Of a stretch of 64,000 nucleotides of DNA, positions 1 to 12,590 are shown piece by piece (position 1 is the stretch's first letter; each line of letters opens with the position of its first letter). The DNA comes from Spirodela intermedia (lineage: Eukaryota > Streptophyta > Magnoliopsida > Alismatales > Araceae), in NCBI GenBank assembly GCA_902729315.2, contig LR746265.1, positions 7,931,392 through 7,995,391 on the forward strand. Reading direction: 5' to 3'. The notes under the pieces were generated by a model. It did no database searches and had not been told where the DNA came from. It worked only from the letters and a program-made list of their open reading frames with translations. Position numbers and translations under genes: made by a program.

Positions 1-705
1 AAATCAGAAGTACTACCCATTCTCATTTTATCACAGAAGATGAACTTAGAAAAACAGTCCCTTTACCGAAGGCATTAGAATCAAAACTTAAGAAAATAGT
101 TGAACATAATGAAGAGCTTATGGAAATATTTAAATAAGCTTAGATCTCTATTCCTTTGACAGATGCAATCAAACATATACCTACATATACAAAAATTTTA
201 AAAGAATTATGCACACCTCATAGGTCACCTCAGAAGATATCTTTATTTGAAGAGGCTAGTCCCATTATTTCTCATTCTTTGCCTAGGAAATGTAAGGATC
301 CAAGAGCACCTCTCATCTCATGTAAAGTGGGTGAAACTATATTTAGAAATGTCCTCATAGATTTAGGTGCGTGTTAATTTATTATCTTTAGTAGTTTTTG
401 AAAATTTAAAACTAGAACTACCAACTTTAGTGAAACTTCAGCTAGTTGATAGATCCATTAAAACACCCAGGGGTCTCCTAGAAGATGCCATCATCCATGT
501 TAAAAGATGTAAATTTTTAGTGGATTTTTTTATTTTAGATATTTTTGTTTTAGATGATCTTACTCGTGCACCAATCATATTAGGATGCCCATTTCTTACT
601 ACAGTGAAGGTAAATATTGATTGCAAAAATAGGATTATAAATATGAAATATGAAGGTCAAAATATCTCTTTAAATATTTTTAGAAGTTCAAGATTTTTAA
701 AATAG
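1..705 (+). pseudogene. Ty3/gypsy retrotransposon fragment (gag end and aspartic protease)
   Basis: The translation resembles the gag-to-protease junction of plant Ty3/gypsy elements. A lysine-rich gag tail (about 150-300) leads into a retropepsin-like core with a DLGA active-site motif near 360-375, and further on ILGCPFL near 580. The fragment is dead. In-frame stops lie near 135-145, and the protease is split by a frameshift right after DLGA (one frame closes at 375-377 and the next opens at 367). No LTR, primer-binding site or reverse transcriptase was seen, so the left part may lie outside the window. Family assignment is from motif memory; the gypsy class is fairly sure, the lineage is not. 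Confidence 0.75.
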
Positions 706-1545
706 GAAGATGATAATTATGAAGATATTAAGGTAATTAATTATTGCATAGAGGAATTGAATTATGTTAAGGAAGTTGATTAATTATGAAGATATTAGAC
801 CAAAACTATTATAAGAAAGAGGCATTAGATGATGACATAACATTCATGGAATCATCATAGATTGGTGCTTGGCTGAAGATGTTAAACTTAGTGCTGATTG
901 GGAGGCAACCCAATAATTTTATTTTTGCAGAATTTAATTTGTACTTTGTAGTTAATAAATTTAGAATTTCATTGCTCCTTATTTCATTTTAGTAATACCT
1001 CATACATTTATGTTTTATCATCTTATACTTGTTGATTTATGAGTATATATCTTTTGTTTCGCATTTTAATTTGATAATATTTCATGTAAGTGAGGACAAT
1101 TCCTCTATTAATTAGCGGGAGCAAAGAAAATTCAATTAGATTGATTTCATGAATAATTAGCATAGAAAGGAAATTTAAATTAGTATTGATGAATTCATGG
1201 ATTTCTACATTTTTTCTATAGGATGGTAGATTCATTTAAGTATGAAGCTTAAAGTGTGTTAGATTTAGTAACTTCAAGGATAGAAAAAAAAATGTAATAC
1301 ATTGAAGGATGAAATATTTTCAGAATATATCTTGATGATCATGATCCATATGTTATGAATTCGCATTTTGAATTAGTAAGAATCATAAAGTTAGATATGA
1401 TGAGGTTGAAATTATATAAAAATTATTAGAAGCTAGACATTCTTAGTATGAGGAATCCTACATAGCTGACCATTTGTCTTATATATATAAATAGAAGAAA
1501 AATCATCATATGGTAAAGTGTAAGAACCAACTCACGAAAAAAATG
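706..1545. other. AT-rich spacer, no gene seen
   Basis: This stretch follows the gypsy fragment and is probably more decayed retroelement. I see no recognisable protein motif, RNA gene or clear repeat in it. Confidence 0.5.
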
Positions 1546-1690
1546 TATATGGGGATTTCCCACTTGTCCCATAGAGACTTTTCTATATGTGAGACTGACT
1601 AGGACAAGATAAAAAAAAAAGTGAGTGCAAATGCTTCTATGGGGATTTCCCACTTGTCTCTTGGAGGCTTTCCACATATGAGATTTAGAC
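1546..1690. repeat. Local direct repeat, two copies 90 bp apart
   Basis: A 21-base string, tatggggatttcccacttgt followed by c, occurs exactly at 1548-1568 and 1638-1658. Weaker similarity continues for about 30 bases downstream in both copies (gacttttctatatgtgag against gctttccacatatgag). It looks like a small tandem duplication in AT-rich DNA. No function is evident. Confidence 0.7.
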
Positions 1691-2179
1691 ATGAAAAATA
1701 AGCTATATGAGGAAAGCTACCTCCCTATGATGTTTATAATAATAATAAAAAAAAAGAAGAGACAAATGAAATATGCAACATGGGTGCACGAATCTAGAAG
1801 AGAAGGCTAAAGATAGTTTGAAAACTTGAGTAAACTTCTGATCATTTAATTAGTGATTTCTAAAAATGAAAGATGTTGAATTTCATGCATGGAAAACAAT
1901 GCAAGTTAAGATAAATATTTTTTGAAATAGTTCATTTGGATATGGAAACATTTTTTATTTTTGATCTTGTAGAAAACTATTTTGAATCACATGAATATCT
2001 ATATATTTATTTGAATGCCATCTCTAGTGAAAAAAATGAGAAAATAACTAATTCATGTAAAATCATCATATAAAAATACATAAGTAGAGTACTAAATGTG
2101 TGCTCATCATATTCTTATATTCTTAGGCTTTAAATAATAATCCTCTCGTCCCTTTAACATGATCATTACTTGAGTTATC

Positions 2180-3520
2180 AGACGTCTACAACCTTAAATG
2201 CTCTCTTTGGATGACTACTTAGACATTTACTCGATCTCCATTTAAAGTCTAGAAAGTAATAGTGAAAGTTAAACTAGTTAAGAAATGGTAAAATAGAGTT
2301 CTGACATCGCGACGATGATGCGTTAAAATCTTGAGCATTCGAAAGGATTATCCTACAATGTCTATGGCCTCAAAGGCTCTCATTCGACAAGGATGATATA
2401 AAAAATCTCTAGATTTTTATGCAAAATTTTAAAATTAATGAAATAGGTCATCAAATCATCTCTAACAATTGACACCTAGTGGAATAGAAAAATAATGACT
2501 TTGTAACTCTCCAACAGTTGTCACCTAACAAAGATGAACTGAATGACGGTGGTGCACATCTTAAGGACTTCATCCTCAAGTTCGTGTAGCAAGAGGAGGC
2601 TCTTCATTATATCTAGTACACTTATGAGATGACACCTGATCTCTTGGTGGATCATCCTCTTTCCAACAACAACTTATTTGTTAGTGAATTAAAGATAATT
2701 TACTCAATGAATTAACAATCTTTTTATCTAAAATTATTTAATAATTTTAATAATGATACTTCATGAATCACATTGACAAGATTTTTTTTGATGATTGAGC
2801 AATTTTGATAGTTTAATCGTTCACTAATAATTTACAAAAAACTATAATTTAATCACATAAAAATATGAGTTTTGACTCAAGTAAGATTCGTATCCTTGTC
2901 GATTGTCTTCTAATATGAGAAAGATAAGTAAGTACTTGAATATCCTTATAAAGTGACATCATAAGGGTATCTTGTTCTTATAAAAGAAAGTATACTTTAG
3001 GTATTAAAATCATTGAAAACATTCGAGAGGCCAATTTAGTCCCACATTAATTATTTTATGAGTTTTGAGGCGTATATATAATAGTAGAAGATTTATAATC
3101 ATTAAACCTCTCTCTCATGTGTATACAATAATTCTTTGCCTGATGCTTGGCTGGCCACTAGTGACATGGAATGAGAGTGACACACACATGTCCCCTATTG
3201 ATCTGTCTTTAGCTACTTGAGCCTCTTGCTCATGGCTCCACCTAATTGTGCTTCTGACCTACTTTTGGGCCTGGTTGGTTGGCAAGTTCCCCCCCTTTTT
3301 CTATCATTTTATTTTATTTCTCTTTATTTATCTCAAAAATATGATTATAAAAATAATATAATTTATATAAAATCACATAATTAATCAAAAATTCACATTA
3401 ACTGACTAAAAATCATTTTTCATAATTTAACATAAATATAAGTCTATTTATTATGAGTTAAGGTTAAAATTATATTATTAATTAATTATTAACTTATGAT
3501 AATGAAAACTTATCATATCT
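2180..3520 (+). repeat. Dispersed repeat, copy A (candidate LTR)
   Basis: This stretch aligns by eye, with many gaps, to 26360-27720 on the same strand. Shared landmarks in the same order include gtctatggcctcaaa, a TATA-like segment after a 'cccacattaatta' motif (3045-3080), an 'acttgagcc' block (3215-3230), and a 'tatgataatgaaaa' tail (3495-3512). The TATA-like segment and non-coding nature suggest a solo LTR or non-autonomous element. Terminal TG/CA ends and a target-site duplication could not be fixed. Confidence 0.65.
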
Positions 3521-5335
3521 CAATGTGCATCTTTATATAAAGAGATATTTTAGCATACTTGAGCTAAGAACATGATGAGAAGAACTCGAGAAAATTTTAA
3601 GAGAATCTAAAAAGGTGTCATTATCCAACACCTTTGAAAATTTTAAAATTGATTACTAAATCATTGAGCACTGAAAACTATTGTTAACTACTTGTTGCTT
3701 AAGCCCATATAAGTCTCCTCCACACTAAACCTTCCTTGACAAATAATTTAGAGGATTGGAGCCTCCAAAACTTGAGGAGCTTAATGATAAGAATGATAAC
3801 ATTTTCTTTATTTGTATTTAGAGTACATTGGCATTATTAGAGTCTTAATATAGGAGAAAGTAGCTGGTGATAATCTTCTCTAACTCCCTAGAGAGGAGTG
3901 AGTCTAACCCCTAGAGTTGTGAATTTGGGAAATGATTATTATGTGAAATCTTGACCTAACTAGAGTTGTTGAATCTAGTTGAAAGATGATTGACTCTTAT
4001 AATTTAATGTGTATTTCATCAAGGATTTAGTTGAATCCATTGAAGTGGTAACATGTGGTACTTGGAGAGTGGAGTAAGTTTAGTGATCAAACTACTATAA
4101 AAATAATGTGTAGAATTTATATCTTGTCACCTGAATCCTAAGAGGAAGAAAAGAAGTATAATATTACCAATTTACCCCTCTCTTAGTGCAGTGCTATCTT
4201 AAAATCCAACACATGACTACTCATGAGTTCATCATCTATTCTTATAGTTTTTTCCCTTGTAATATTGAGTTTTCCAAAGTTTCAAAATATCAAATATAAG
4301 GCCAAGATTGTTGAGCTAGAGACACACTCATTCTTGCCATCAAAGGAGCAATTGGCCTTACAATCTTTCAAGTTTATAGAAAAGATTCAATGCATACCAT
4401 GCCTAATAAATAACATGCATGTAATACAAGTCTATCGTAAGATTTTTTCAATAAGAAGTTACCACAAATCAACTTGTTCCACAACATTCAAGCCTAAAAG
4501 TAAAGATGAGATTAAGAGGAAAGCCTAAGATTGAAGCACTATATAAGAATGATCACCTAGGGATATGAAAAACCCGATGCAATAGTCAATAGTAGTTGTG
4601 TAATTACTCAAATGAAGGAAAGGAAAACCCAAGTCATGAGGGAGGTTGATAGAACGAAAATAAGCACCCAAAGAGACCATGCAGATTAGAGTACTATGGG
4701 AGAATTTATACAATTTTGAAGAACATCCCTTTATATGTCAGTTCATGTTGAGTGAGGCCATGGGTTTGTAAGAGATGGTTATTTAAGTTACCAAATCTCT
4801 CACATCCTCTCATGAAAGAAAAATATTTTTCAAAATTACATAGTGATCAACCCAAATGGGATTGTCTCACAAGCAAGAGAACACTATTGTATGAGCAGCA
4901 ACATAGGTCCTTGACAAGCCTTCTTGTGGGCAATGACGTTGTATATAACATCAGTCTATGCTTCACCATCAACATGAATACTAAGGGAGCAGGTAGTGGA
5001 GTAATGTGAGGATAATGCATGGACCTCCAAGGCCATGATGCTCATTGGATTCTGCATGTTGACTTTAGTCAACCTATGTGACATCATATTCCAACATTAC
5101 CACTTGAACCACAATTGTGTCCTACTTTATGCCATGTGTGCCTTGGTGATGATGCATATTCATTTATACGTGTGACTAATGAAATCACCTGATCAACTAG
5201 ATAGAACTATCACATTTTAGAATCATCCATCCTTGTAACATTGATTTATCACACAACTTACAATAAAAACTCTTAGCATTTCCCTAAGTGTAGGCATATC
5301 CTAAAGTTCATGTTTTCTTTGACTATTCATGGAAT

Positions 5336-5337
<2 letters not shown>
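3521..5337. other. AT-rich spacer with short meaningless ORFs
   Basis: Open frames of about 85-100 codons occur (4223-4528, 4752-5009), but they show no recognisable domain, low coding character and no partner exons. The segment probably derives from old transposable elements. Nothing else could be supported here. Confidence 0.4.
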
Positions 5338-5384
<47 letters not shown>

Positions 5385-5385
5385 A
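5338..5385. repeat. Compound (CT)n-(CA)n microsatellite
   Basis: A run of about 15 CT units is followed directly by about 7 CA units. It is a simple-sequence repeat, likely polymorphic. Confidence 0.9.
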
Positions 5386-5779
5386 ATTGGAATAGGATTG
5401 TATATTAGATTTGCCCATTACAAAAGGCTACTTATAACTTCAATCATCTTAGTCACTAATATATATTTTTTAGGTCAGTTCAAATAATTATGATTTTTAG
5501 TGGTATCTACACGAAAGCCACTAAACACTTCTTTTCAAGTATAAATCCCAAGAGGAGTAGCTTGAAATCAAATAGTTGTGTGCATCTTATGTGGAGAAGG
5601 CACTGAAATAGATTTTCTCAATTTATTTTACGGAGGTTTCATTGATTATATTTTTTTTGCACATGAACGTGAATAAGGTACTGATTTTCTTTAGAAGTAT
5701 TCATTCTTATTTATTAGGCCTGATAAATTAATGTGGGTAAAGACTATTTTTGGCAAAATTTTCTGAACTTGGACTCCTA

Positions 5780-6807
5780 AGCTTCGAAACTATCAGCGAA
5801 GAGTGCCACTTGAAGAGGATCGCTTCCTCTTCTTCCATCTCCCTCCGACGGCACCACTCTTCCTCTCCTTCTCTCTCTCACTCCTTCCTTTGGATCTCCC
5901 ACTGATCGAGCCCCGGCGTTCCTCATCTTCCAAAGCTTCCTTCTGGGTCTCGACATCCAGCTTCGATCAGACTTCGAGGAACCGTTGACAGAAGAGCTAG
6001 TGATCAACTCCAACCACAGGGGAAGAAACGCCGCCGAGTGTGACCGCTGCGAGATAAGGCGCCGCCCTGGGAATCCTCCGTGGTCTTGTGGCCTTCGGTG
6101 GGGTTGTGAGGTCGGCGGCCGCCTTTAAGGAGCTTTAGTGGCTGCTTCCAAATCCTGTCTGCACAGGAGGGAAAGCCTATCTGAAAGACCGACGTGGTGC
6201 TGACCTTCATCCTCTGTATCGTCCTACTTCTGCCCATTCAGCTCCCGTTTCCTTTCTGGAATTCCCTCTCTCCCTCTGCTCCTCGTTCTTCTTCTGCAAT
6301 ATCACGCCATTCGACGAGCCTGTGCAGAGCACGATGAATCTTGCAGGCTCTGAGGAAGGCGAGCTCGTGATTCGATTTCCTGTTCTCCTTCTCTTCTATG
6401 TCCCATCGCTGGGATCTCAGTGCACCGTACCCTACCGATATTCACATGAATGATTCTCCACTCTTGGATTTAGGCTTCTTGCTTGGCTTCCCCTGTCATC
6501 CTGTCGGAGTCTCATCCTGATATGATCCGTCCTGCTCCTGGGTTCCTATTCACAAGGAATCCAATGCTCTGTCATCTGTTCTATCATCTAGACAATTGTA
6601 CATATCTAATTTTTTTAATGTGCCCGATGGAAAATAAAGTGTAGCCCAAGTCATTTTCTTTTGAAATTCTGATCCAAGTCAAATGAGTTTCACATCTACT
6701 GCAAGTAAAGAAAGAAAGCCCAGAAAGCAAAAATCTGGGAAGATGAAGGCCATTTTATTTCTGAGGAACATTTTACTCTGCCATACAGGCTTTTATTTTT
6801 GGTTGTG
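5780..6807 (+). promoter_or_regulatory. Probable promoter and 5' leader region of LPXD
   Basis: From about 5780 to 6560 the base composition changes from AT-rich to GC- and pyrimidine-rich, with long CT stretches (for example 5811-5900). It then returns to AT-rich DNA before the LPXD start codon. This composition is usual for a plant promoter and 5' leader, possibly with a leader intron. No TATA box or transcription start could be fixed, and short ORFs on both strands show no known domain. The assignment rests on position and composition only. Confidence 0.4.
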
Positions 6808-9800
6808 ATGAGAAGGACGGCAACTGAGGCTTATCATTTACTGTCAAAGCATCGGAGGGGTAGCTCCACAACCCCGCTCCTCATGTTTAGCACATCACCC
6901 ATCAGCAATCCCCTGCCGTCTGGTAAGTTAGTTAACCTCTTGTCCGCTCTTTATATTTCTTTCATGTTTGATGCCATAATTTCTTTGTCTCATTGGGGTC
7001 TTTCTGCATGTTGACACTATGATGCTTTGAGGGCAGAGGAAGATCGGAATTTCTACTCTGACTTTAGGCGGTGGCATAATGGAGGTGGCTACTTCCACCG
7101 ATCAGCAGTAATTGATCAGAATGCACAGATAGAGACTGGAGCGGTGGTTCATCCAAACGCCATAGTTGGCCCGAATGTTTATATTGGGTCAGGTGCTGTG
7201 ATCGGGCCCTCTGTTTCAATTGGGGAGTCAACAAAGATAGGGTAATGGTTGAATAAATGACCAGTTTTCTTACATTGAGACTGCATTAAGTGAAGATATT
7301 CATTTAAAGCTTGGGTTTTTTTTCCATTATCCTGTACTTAGTTCTTTCAGGGAAAATTGCAGTTGGCCCGGATAGATGCTGATGCATCTTTCGTATGAAT
7401 CCATCTGATATTAACGAATGGGAGAAATATTTGGCTGCCATCAAGGTTTGAAAGAATAATGGGCATCTCATAATAGCCAAACAGGGAAATCTACTTAGTG
7501 TTCGAAATTTCATGGAGACAAAATTTCATATGTCAGTGCAAAGTAAGCATATCCAATACAAAGTGTATATGGGCATCAACTGGTTTCCATGTCGTTGCAT
7601 TCATTTCTATGAGTTCACATATGGAGATTCTTAAACTTTCGGACGAATGTTCGAAAGGCATTTCACTGTAGGGTGTTTACAAGAGGATGTAAAGACAGCC
7701 CATTAGGCATCCAATATTAGTAAGCCTTTAGCATAATGAAGCTGATTATTTTGCATCTCCTGTAGATGAAATAATTGATGAGGAGTAGTTAATCGGAAAC
7801 AGTTGGCAGATTTCAATCTTGGATCACTTCACAAGTGTGTGCTTATTTCTACCATAGGGGTGGTGTTGAATCAAAGTTCCCCTAGGGTTTCTAGATGGGT
7901 GGAGGGAATCTACCAATAAAAAAACAGATTATTTACCCTTTCACCAAAGTTGTGAATCTAATATGTTGTGGTGCAGATGTACCTACATATGTAGTTATTA
8001 ATTATTAGTGCACGATGCTTCAAATAACTATACACCGTGTTTATGGTTATTGTTCTTGGTTTCTTGCTTTAGCTGAATATTCAGTTCCAACGTTCATCTC
8101 GAGTATGCCTTTCTATCTAATTATGGGATGATTATGTATGTAGGTATAATGCGGTGTTAAGTAATTGCTCGGTGGGTATCTCTTGTATCATGCACAGTGG
8201 TGTATGCATCGGTCAAGATGGTAAGATGGATTTTACTTGATAGCATTTTAGGCAGTCTCCCTTGGCAAAGATAACTTTTAATCCTTTTTATAGTTCTTAA
8301 AGGACTGCATTGTAAATTTCAACTATAAGCCCAGTTGATTAGCACATGAATCATCTTACTTGTATTTACTAGAAATGTGTGATAATTAGTTGGATGGACA
8401 CTCTATTTCTTAACAGTTGATCAAAATGCTTGAAGTTGCTTAGTATGATGCTAAGACACTACTGGTACATATGTGTATTTAGATGTGGGTATAAACATCT
8501 AGAAAGTTATCTCCTATTTCATGCTAAATGTTGGATGATAATTAGATGCTAGGTATTTTTTAGTTAAATATTTAAAGAACTGTAGGTTTTCTTCTGAACT
8601 GGATGGTGTTAGTGAAGTGCTTTCCAGTTTTCTTTTTCCATTTTCATGACATCTAAGCAGTTTTGAACAGGGTTTGGATTCTATGTTGATGAGGACGGAT
8701 GCATGCAGAAGAGGCCCCAAGTATGCTACTTCTTGTTGCAATGCTATCCTCATATCAGATAGTCATTACCTTCTTGAGTAGAATCTAATTCAGAACCTTT
8801 CAAGGAATCAGTTTCTAGTTTCTTTGTGGTAGTAAGATCAATTAATGATGTTATGTACATTGTTATCTATCTATACATATATCTATACGATATCTTAGTG
8901 GAGCATATTTTGCTTTGCATCCATTTTTCTGTGTTACTTTTCTCTGTTTGTCTTTATTACACTTTTAATGACCATAATTTTATCAGTGGCCTTTTTTTTC
9001 AATTGATATCATCTGTTGATTTCTACTTTTTCACCCATCAATCCAACTCTCTGATGTGAAACTAAATTACCAACTACATGCGCTCAAACCGTTCATCAAA
9101 TGCATACTATCTTGCTGGGTTGCCATTAATGGTTACAATGCTGGGCTCTTGCTGCAGATGCTTCATGTCAGGATAGGTAATTATGTGGACGTGGGCGCTA
9201 ATACATGCATTGATAGGGGAAGGTGAGATTGGATTCTTACTGGTTCATTCCATTTTATTTTATATTCATCAAACATATTTCGGCTATCTACTCCCGTTGC
9301 CATAAATCTCTCTTTTATTACCTACCGTTGTTTTAATTGCATTCTATCTCATTTTTCTAATGAAGTTGGAGGGATACTGTCATTGGAGACCATTCAAAGA
9401 TAGATAACTTGGTCCAGGTAAGAAATCTTTCCACTTTTTACTTCATTCAGCTTGCAAGGGCTCCATGTCTCATTAGAAAAAAATTCCATTAAAGTTCGTG
9501 AAGAGTCCTTGGGTGAGAATGGGTATGAATCAGGCCTTGTGACGCCCTGCCAAGTCTTGAACATGTTTGATAAGGCATTGGCCAGGACCTTGGTCATGTT
9601 GGTGATTGACACACGGGGCATCTGCCAAGTCTTGAACATGTGGCAGGGAGATGGGCTTCTACACTTATGAGACAGGATCTCCTTAAAGGCTTGATCTGGC
9701 CCAGATGAGTGCTGGGCCAGGCCTGGTGGGGCATTTGTTTTATGAAATATTTCTATGTTTTGCAGATAGGCCACAATGTAATCATCGGAAAGAGCTGCAT

Positions 9801-10783
9801 CCTTTGTGGGCAAGTGGGTATTGCAGGCTCCGTGACGTATGGCACCTTCAGATCCAATCTCTCCATTTTCCTTCTGATGTTTAGAAACTACCATGTGATT
9901 CTGAATATATATATATAACTATTTATGGTATTTATCCTCTGCAGAATAGGGGATTATGTCACCATGGCAGGCAGGGCAGCAGTAGGGGATCATGTTTCCA
10001 TCACATCGAAGGTGTGTTATTCATTTCCTTCTTCTTTCGCCCATTTCCAAGCACCATGACTCATGAACGGAAACGTCCAGATTTTAACCTATTTTTATTA
10101 CTTGTCATCTGTAAATGTAGATCTTCGGCTTGCTTATACTTCTGGATTTTTCTCTAAATGTCCATTCTCTAAGGAGAGAAGGGTGGGCTGGGGTTCAGGC
10201 TTATCCAGCCCACTGAAACTCATAGATCTACCATTTATTGCTAATTTAGGCAAATGTAGCCCCCCCCCCCCCCTGTTGCCATTTCTTCTCAGTCCATGAT
10301 GCTGAATTTGAGAATGTTGGGCCAAGCTAGCTTCGGGCTTGGCCAACATAAGAAACCCAAGGCTCTAACTTCTATCAGTAACTGTTGGCAGTTGTAGCCC
10401 ATGGTCCTTCTATTACTTACTAGCAGTATATTTTGGTCTCAGGGTTGCTTATATTTCCGGGCTTTTCTCTAAATAGCCATCTCCTGTAGCCATTCTTCTT
10501 GAGTTCATCATGATTTATTGCTAAATTTGGCGGTAGGTTCGGCTTGCGGCGAACACTGGTGTCACAAAAGATATACTATCTCCGGGTGACTATGCAGGCT
10601 TTCCAGCGGTAAACATCTAAATGCCAACTGGGTGCCAGCAAGGGTCTGACTCTTTATCTTCAGAATAACATATCCTTGCTCTGTGAAATTCACTGAACCC
10701 TTCTGCAGGTTCCGATAAGGGAGTGGCGCAAGCAAGTCTTCAATATGCGAGGGCTTGATAAGAAAGACTCTTGTGAGCCATGA
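6808..10783 (+). CDS. LPXD: Mitochondrial UDP-3-O-acylglucosamine N-acyltransferase (LpxD), 10 exons
   Basis: LpxD transfers an acyl chain to the amino group of a UDP-3-O-acylglucosamine in lipid A synthesis; plants keep this pathway in mitochondria. Exons: 6808-6922, 7037-7241, 8144-8220, 8671-8720, 9158-9222, 9366-9417, 9766-9836, 9945-10011, 10537-10608, 10709-10783; 849 nt, 282 residues, all phases consistent. The first 40 residues are rich in R, S and T, fitting a mitochondrial presequence. From about residue 55 hexapeptide repeats of the left-handed beta-helix run on (for example [14 protein letters not shown]). QIGHNVIIG carries the presumed catalytic histidine, residue 191. The tail [11 protein letters not shown] matches the end of bacterial LpxD. 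The bacterial N-terminal uridine-binding domain appears absent, as far as I recall usual for plant forms. The chosen ATG is the first in frame in exon 1; the gene stands alone. Confidence 0.93.
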
Positions 10784-10988
10784 GCTTTTGTTCTTTGATG
10801 GAGAGCCTACTTGTGTAGGCTACGTCATGGAGATTGTTGTAGATTAGGGCTAAGGATTGGACTGTATTTTTTCCTCTTTTAATAGGGTTTTTTTCCCTTC
10901 TGCTAAGTTGGGCCATTCTTTAATGGTGTGATCAGTGTTTTGGATGTAGAAATGATAGACGTAATTCATTTACATCAAGTTTTCATAT

Positions 10989-10994
10989 AATAAA
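10989..10994 (+). terminator. Poly(A) signal of LPXD
   Basis: AATAAA lies about 205 bases after the LPXD stop codon, a normal plant 3' UTR distance. The next sequence is intergenic. Confidence 0.55.
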
Positions 10995-11049
10995 GTGTTG
11001 ATTAATTTCAATATAGTTGGTTGTCAGTCAGATGATTTTCAGCCACATA

Positions 11050-11650
11050 ACTCTATTAGTTTATAGGTCTATGGTCTTATATTCATCTTTTGCATTTGAT
11101 CTAGCCATTAGTATTTGCTTCTTACTTCTCCACATAATTAAACTGACTCTCAACAACACTATTTTGTGTATAGATCTATGATGTGATCTGTTGAATAATA
11201 ATCCCTTCCTTGAGCAAGATTTCAAATACCTCATCTGATTTACAACCTGCATGTGAATAGTGTGGGGAGTGTGCATATAATGACTAACTATACTCACATC
11301 ATTAGTTAGATCTGGTCTACTCAAAGAGATGTGTAATAAGCTATCAACAACTGTGTTGGTAAGTGTATTTAGATTGTGGAAAACTCATCACCATCAGTGT
11401 TAGTTAAGTAGTGTTTACCTTAATGGGTGTAGCAAATGATTTGTATCCCAACTTTCTTGTGTTACCTAGGAGTTAGTGTATAGCCTTTGGTAGATATATA
11501 TCTATTTTCTTGACTATGTAACTTTGATAACAATACAATATTATCTTTCAAGTTTTAATTTATAAAATATTCTTTCATTGTTTTTATTTCATGTTAGTCA
11601 TCACTTGTAAAGAGTATATCATCAAGATAAGTAAATAGGATTGCACATTG
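11050..11650 (-). pseudogene. Copia retrotransposon fragment (reverse transcriptase end, RNase H)
   Basis: On the minus strand, a degraded YLDDILFTSDD-type reverse transcriptase motif appears near 11598-11640. It is followed (11061-11324) by a run that starts with a copia 'SRPDL' block and ends with MWRSKKQILMARSNAKDEY, typical of copia RNase H. Part of the RNase H domain between these blocks is missing and the frame is broken. It is a dead fragment, with no LTRs recognised nearby. Confidence 0.8.
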
Positions 11651-11923
11651 ATTATCCCTTCCTTTAGTAAAAAATGATATAATCCACATTCCCTTGTCGA
11701 GAGCCAAATTGAATCACTCCAAATTGAAGTTGACCAAACCATGGCCCTAAAAGTGGGGCCACCATTGGCTTCTCAGTACTCACTGACATCACCATCAATT
11801 GCCATGTGGATCAACTAACCCATGTGCATGCAAGTATTGCTCACATTGAACCTTTCCCTTTTTGGCCTTCAAAGTTCTCATTTGAATATTTGCTAATTTG
11901 GGGAAGAAAAAAAAAGCATAATA

Positions 11924-12360
11924 AACATGTGAGTAATAAAATATTTTTATTTGAAAGCTTAAAAAAGGAATTAATTCAATTAATGCTTAGAGTTTTTAGA
12001 TAAACTTATGTGAAAATACTCTTATCATATGGTGCTTGCTTTCTTGATTGTCTAGAAAAATAGTTGTAACATAACATGTGAGTAGTAAAGTGTTTTTACT
12101 TCAGAGATCTTAAAAATGATAGTATTCATATAACATGCGAGTAACAAAATATATCTAGTTCAAACACTAAAAAAGAAATTAATTCAAATAAACCCCTAAA
12201 ATTTTAGACGAAAATGTTTGAAAATACTGCTGCCATAATATGTTCATTTTTTAGTTTTTATTTATTTATTTATTTATTTTGGAGGGGGGGAGGAGTAGCA
12301 CTAATATAACATTTGAATGGTAAAATCTGTTTTGTTCAACCCTAAAAAAGAATCAATTTC
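11924..12360. repeat. Quasi-tandem degenerate repeat, four copies
   Basis: A motif close to aacatgtgagtaataaaata recurs at 11924, 12073, 12132 and 12307. In most copies it is followed by a 'ttaaaaaagaaattaattca'-like stretch. Spacing is uneven (about 60 to 175 bases). An ATTT microsatellite (about 12250-12281) and a short G run sit between copies three and four. Nothing coding is seen. Confidence 0.65.
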
Positions 12361-12590
12361 ACAGAAGGGTGGGGAAATATGCATGTTTCTTATCTTGGCA
12401 TGGAAAACTAACTTATTGTTTTACACCTCGACGCTGAATTTTCACAGAGAAGAGAGAGAGAGAGAAGCTCCACCCTCTCCCGGAGAGAAGCTCCACCTGC
12501 TCCAGTAAGAAGGAAAAACGGGCGGAGGGAGTGGTGTTTGCATTGATGAAACAAGCATGCATGCACCACCAGTTGAGTTTGAGAGGTTCA

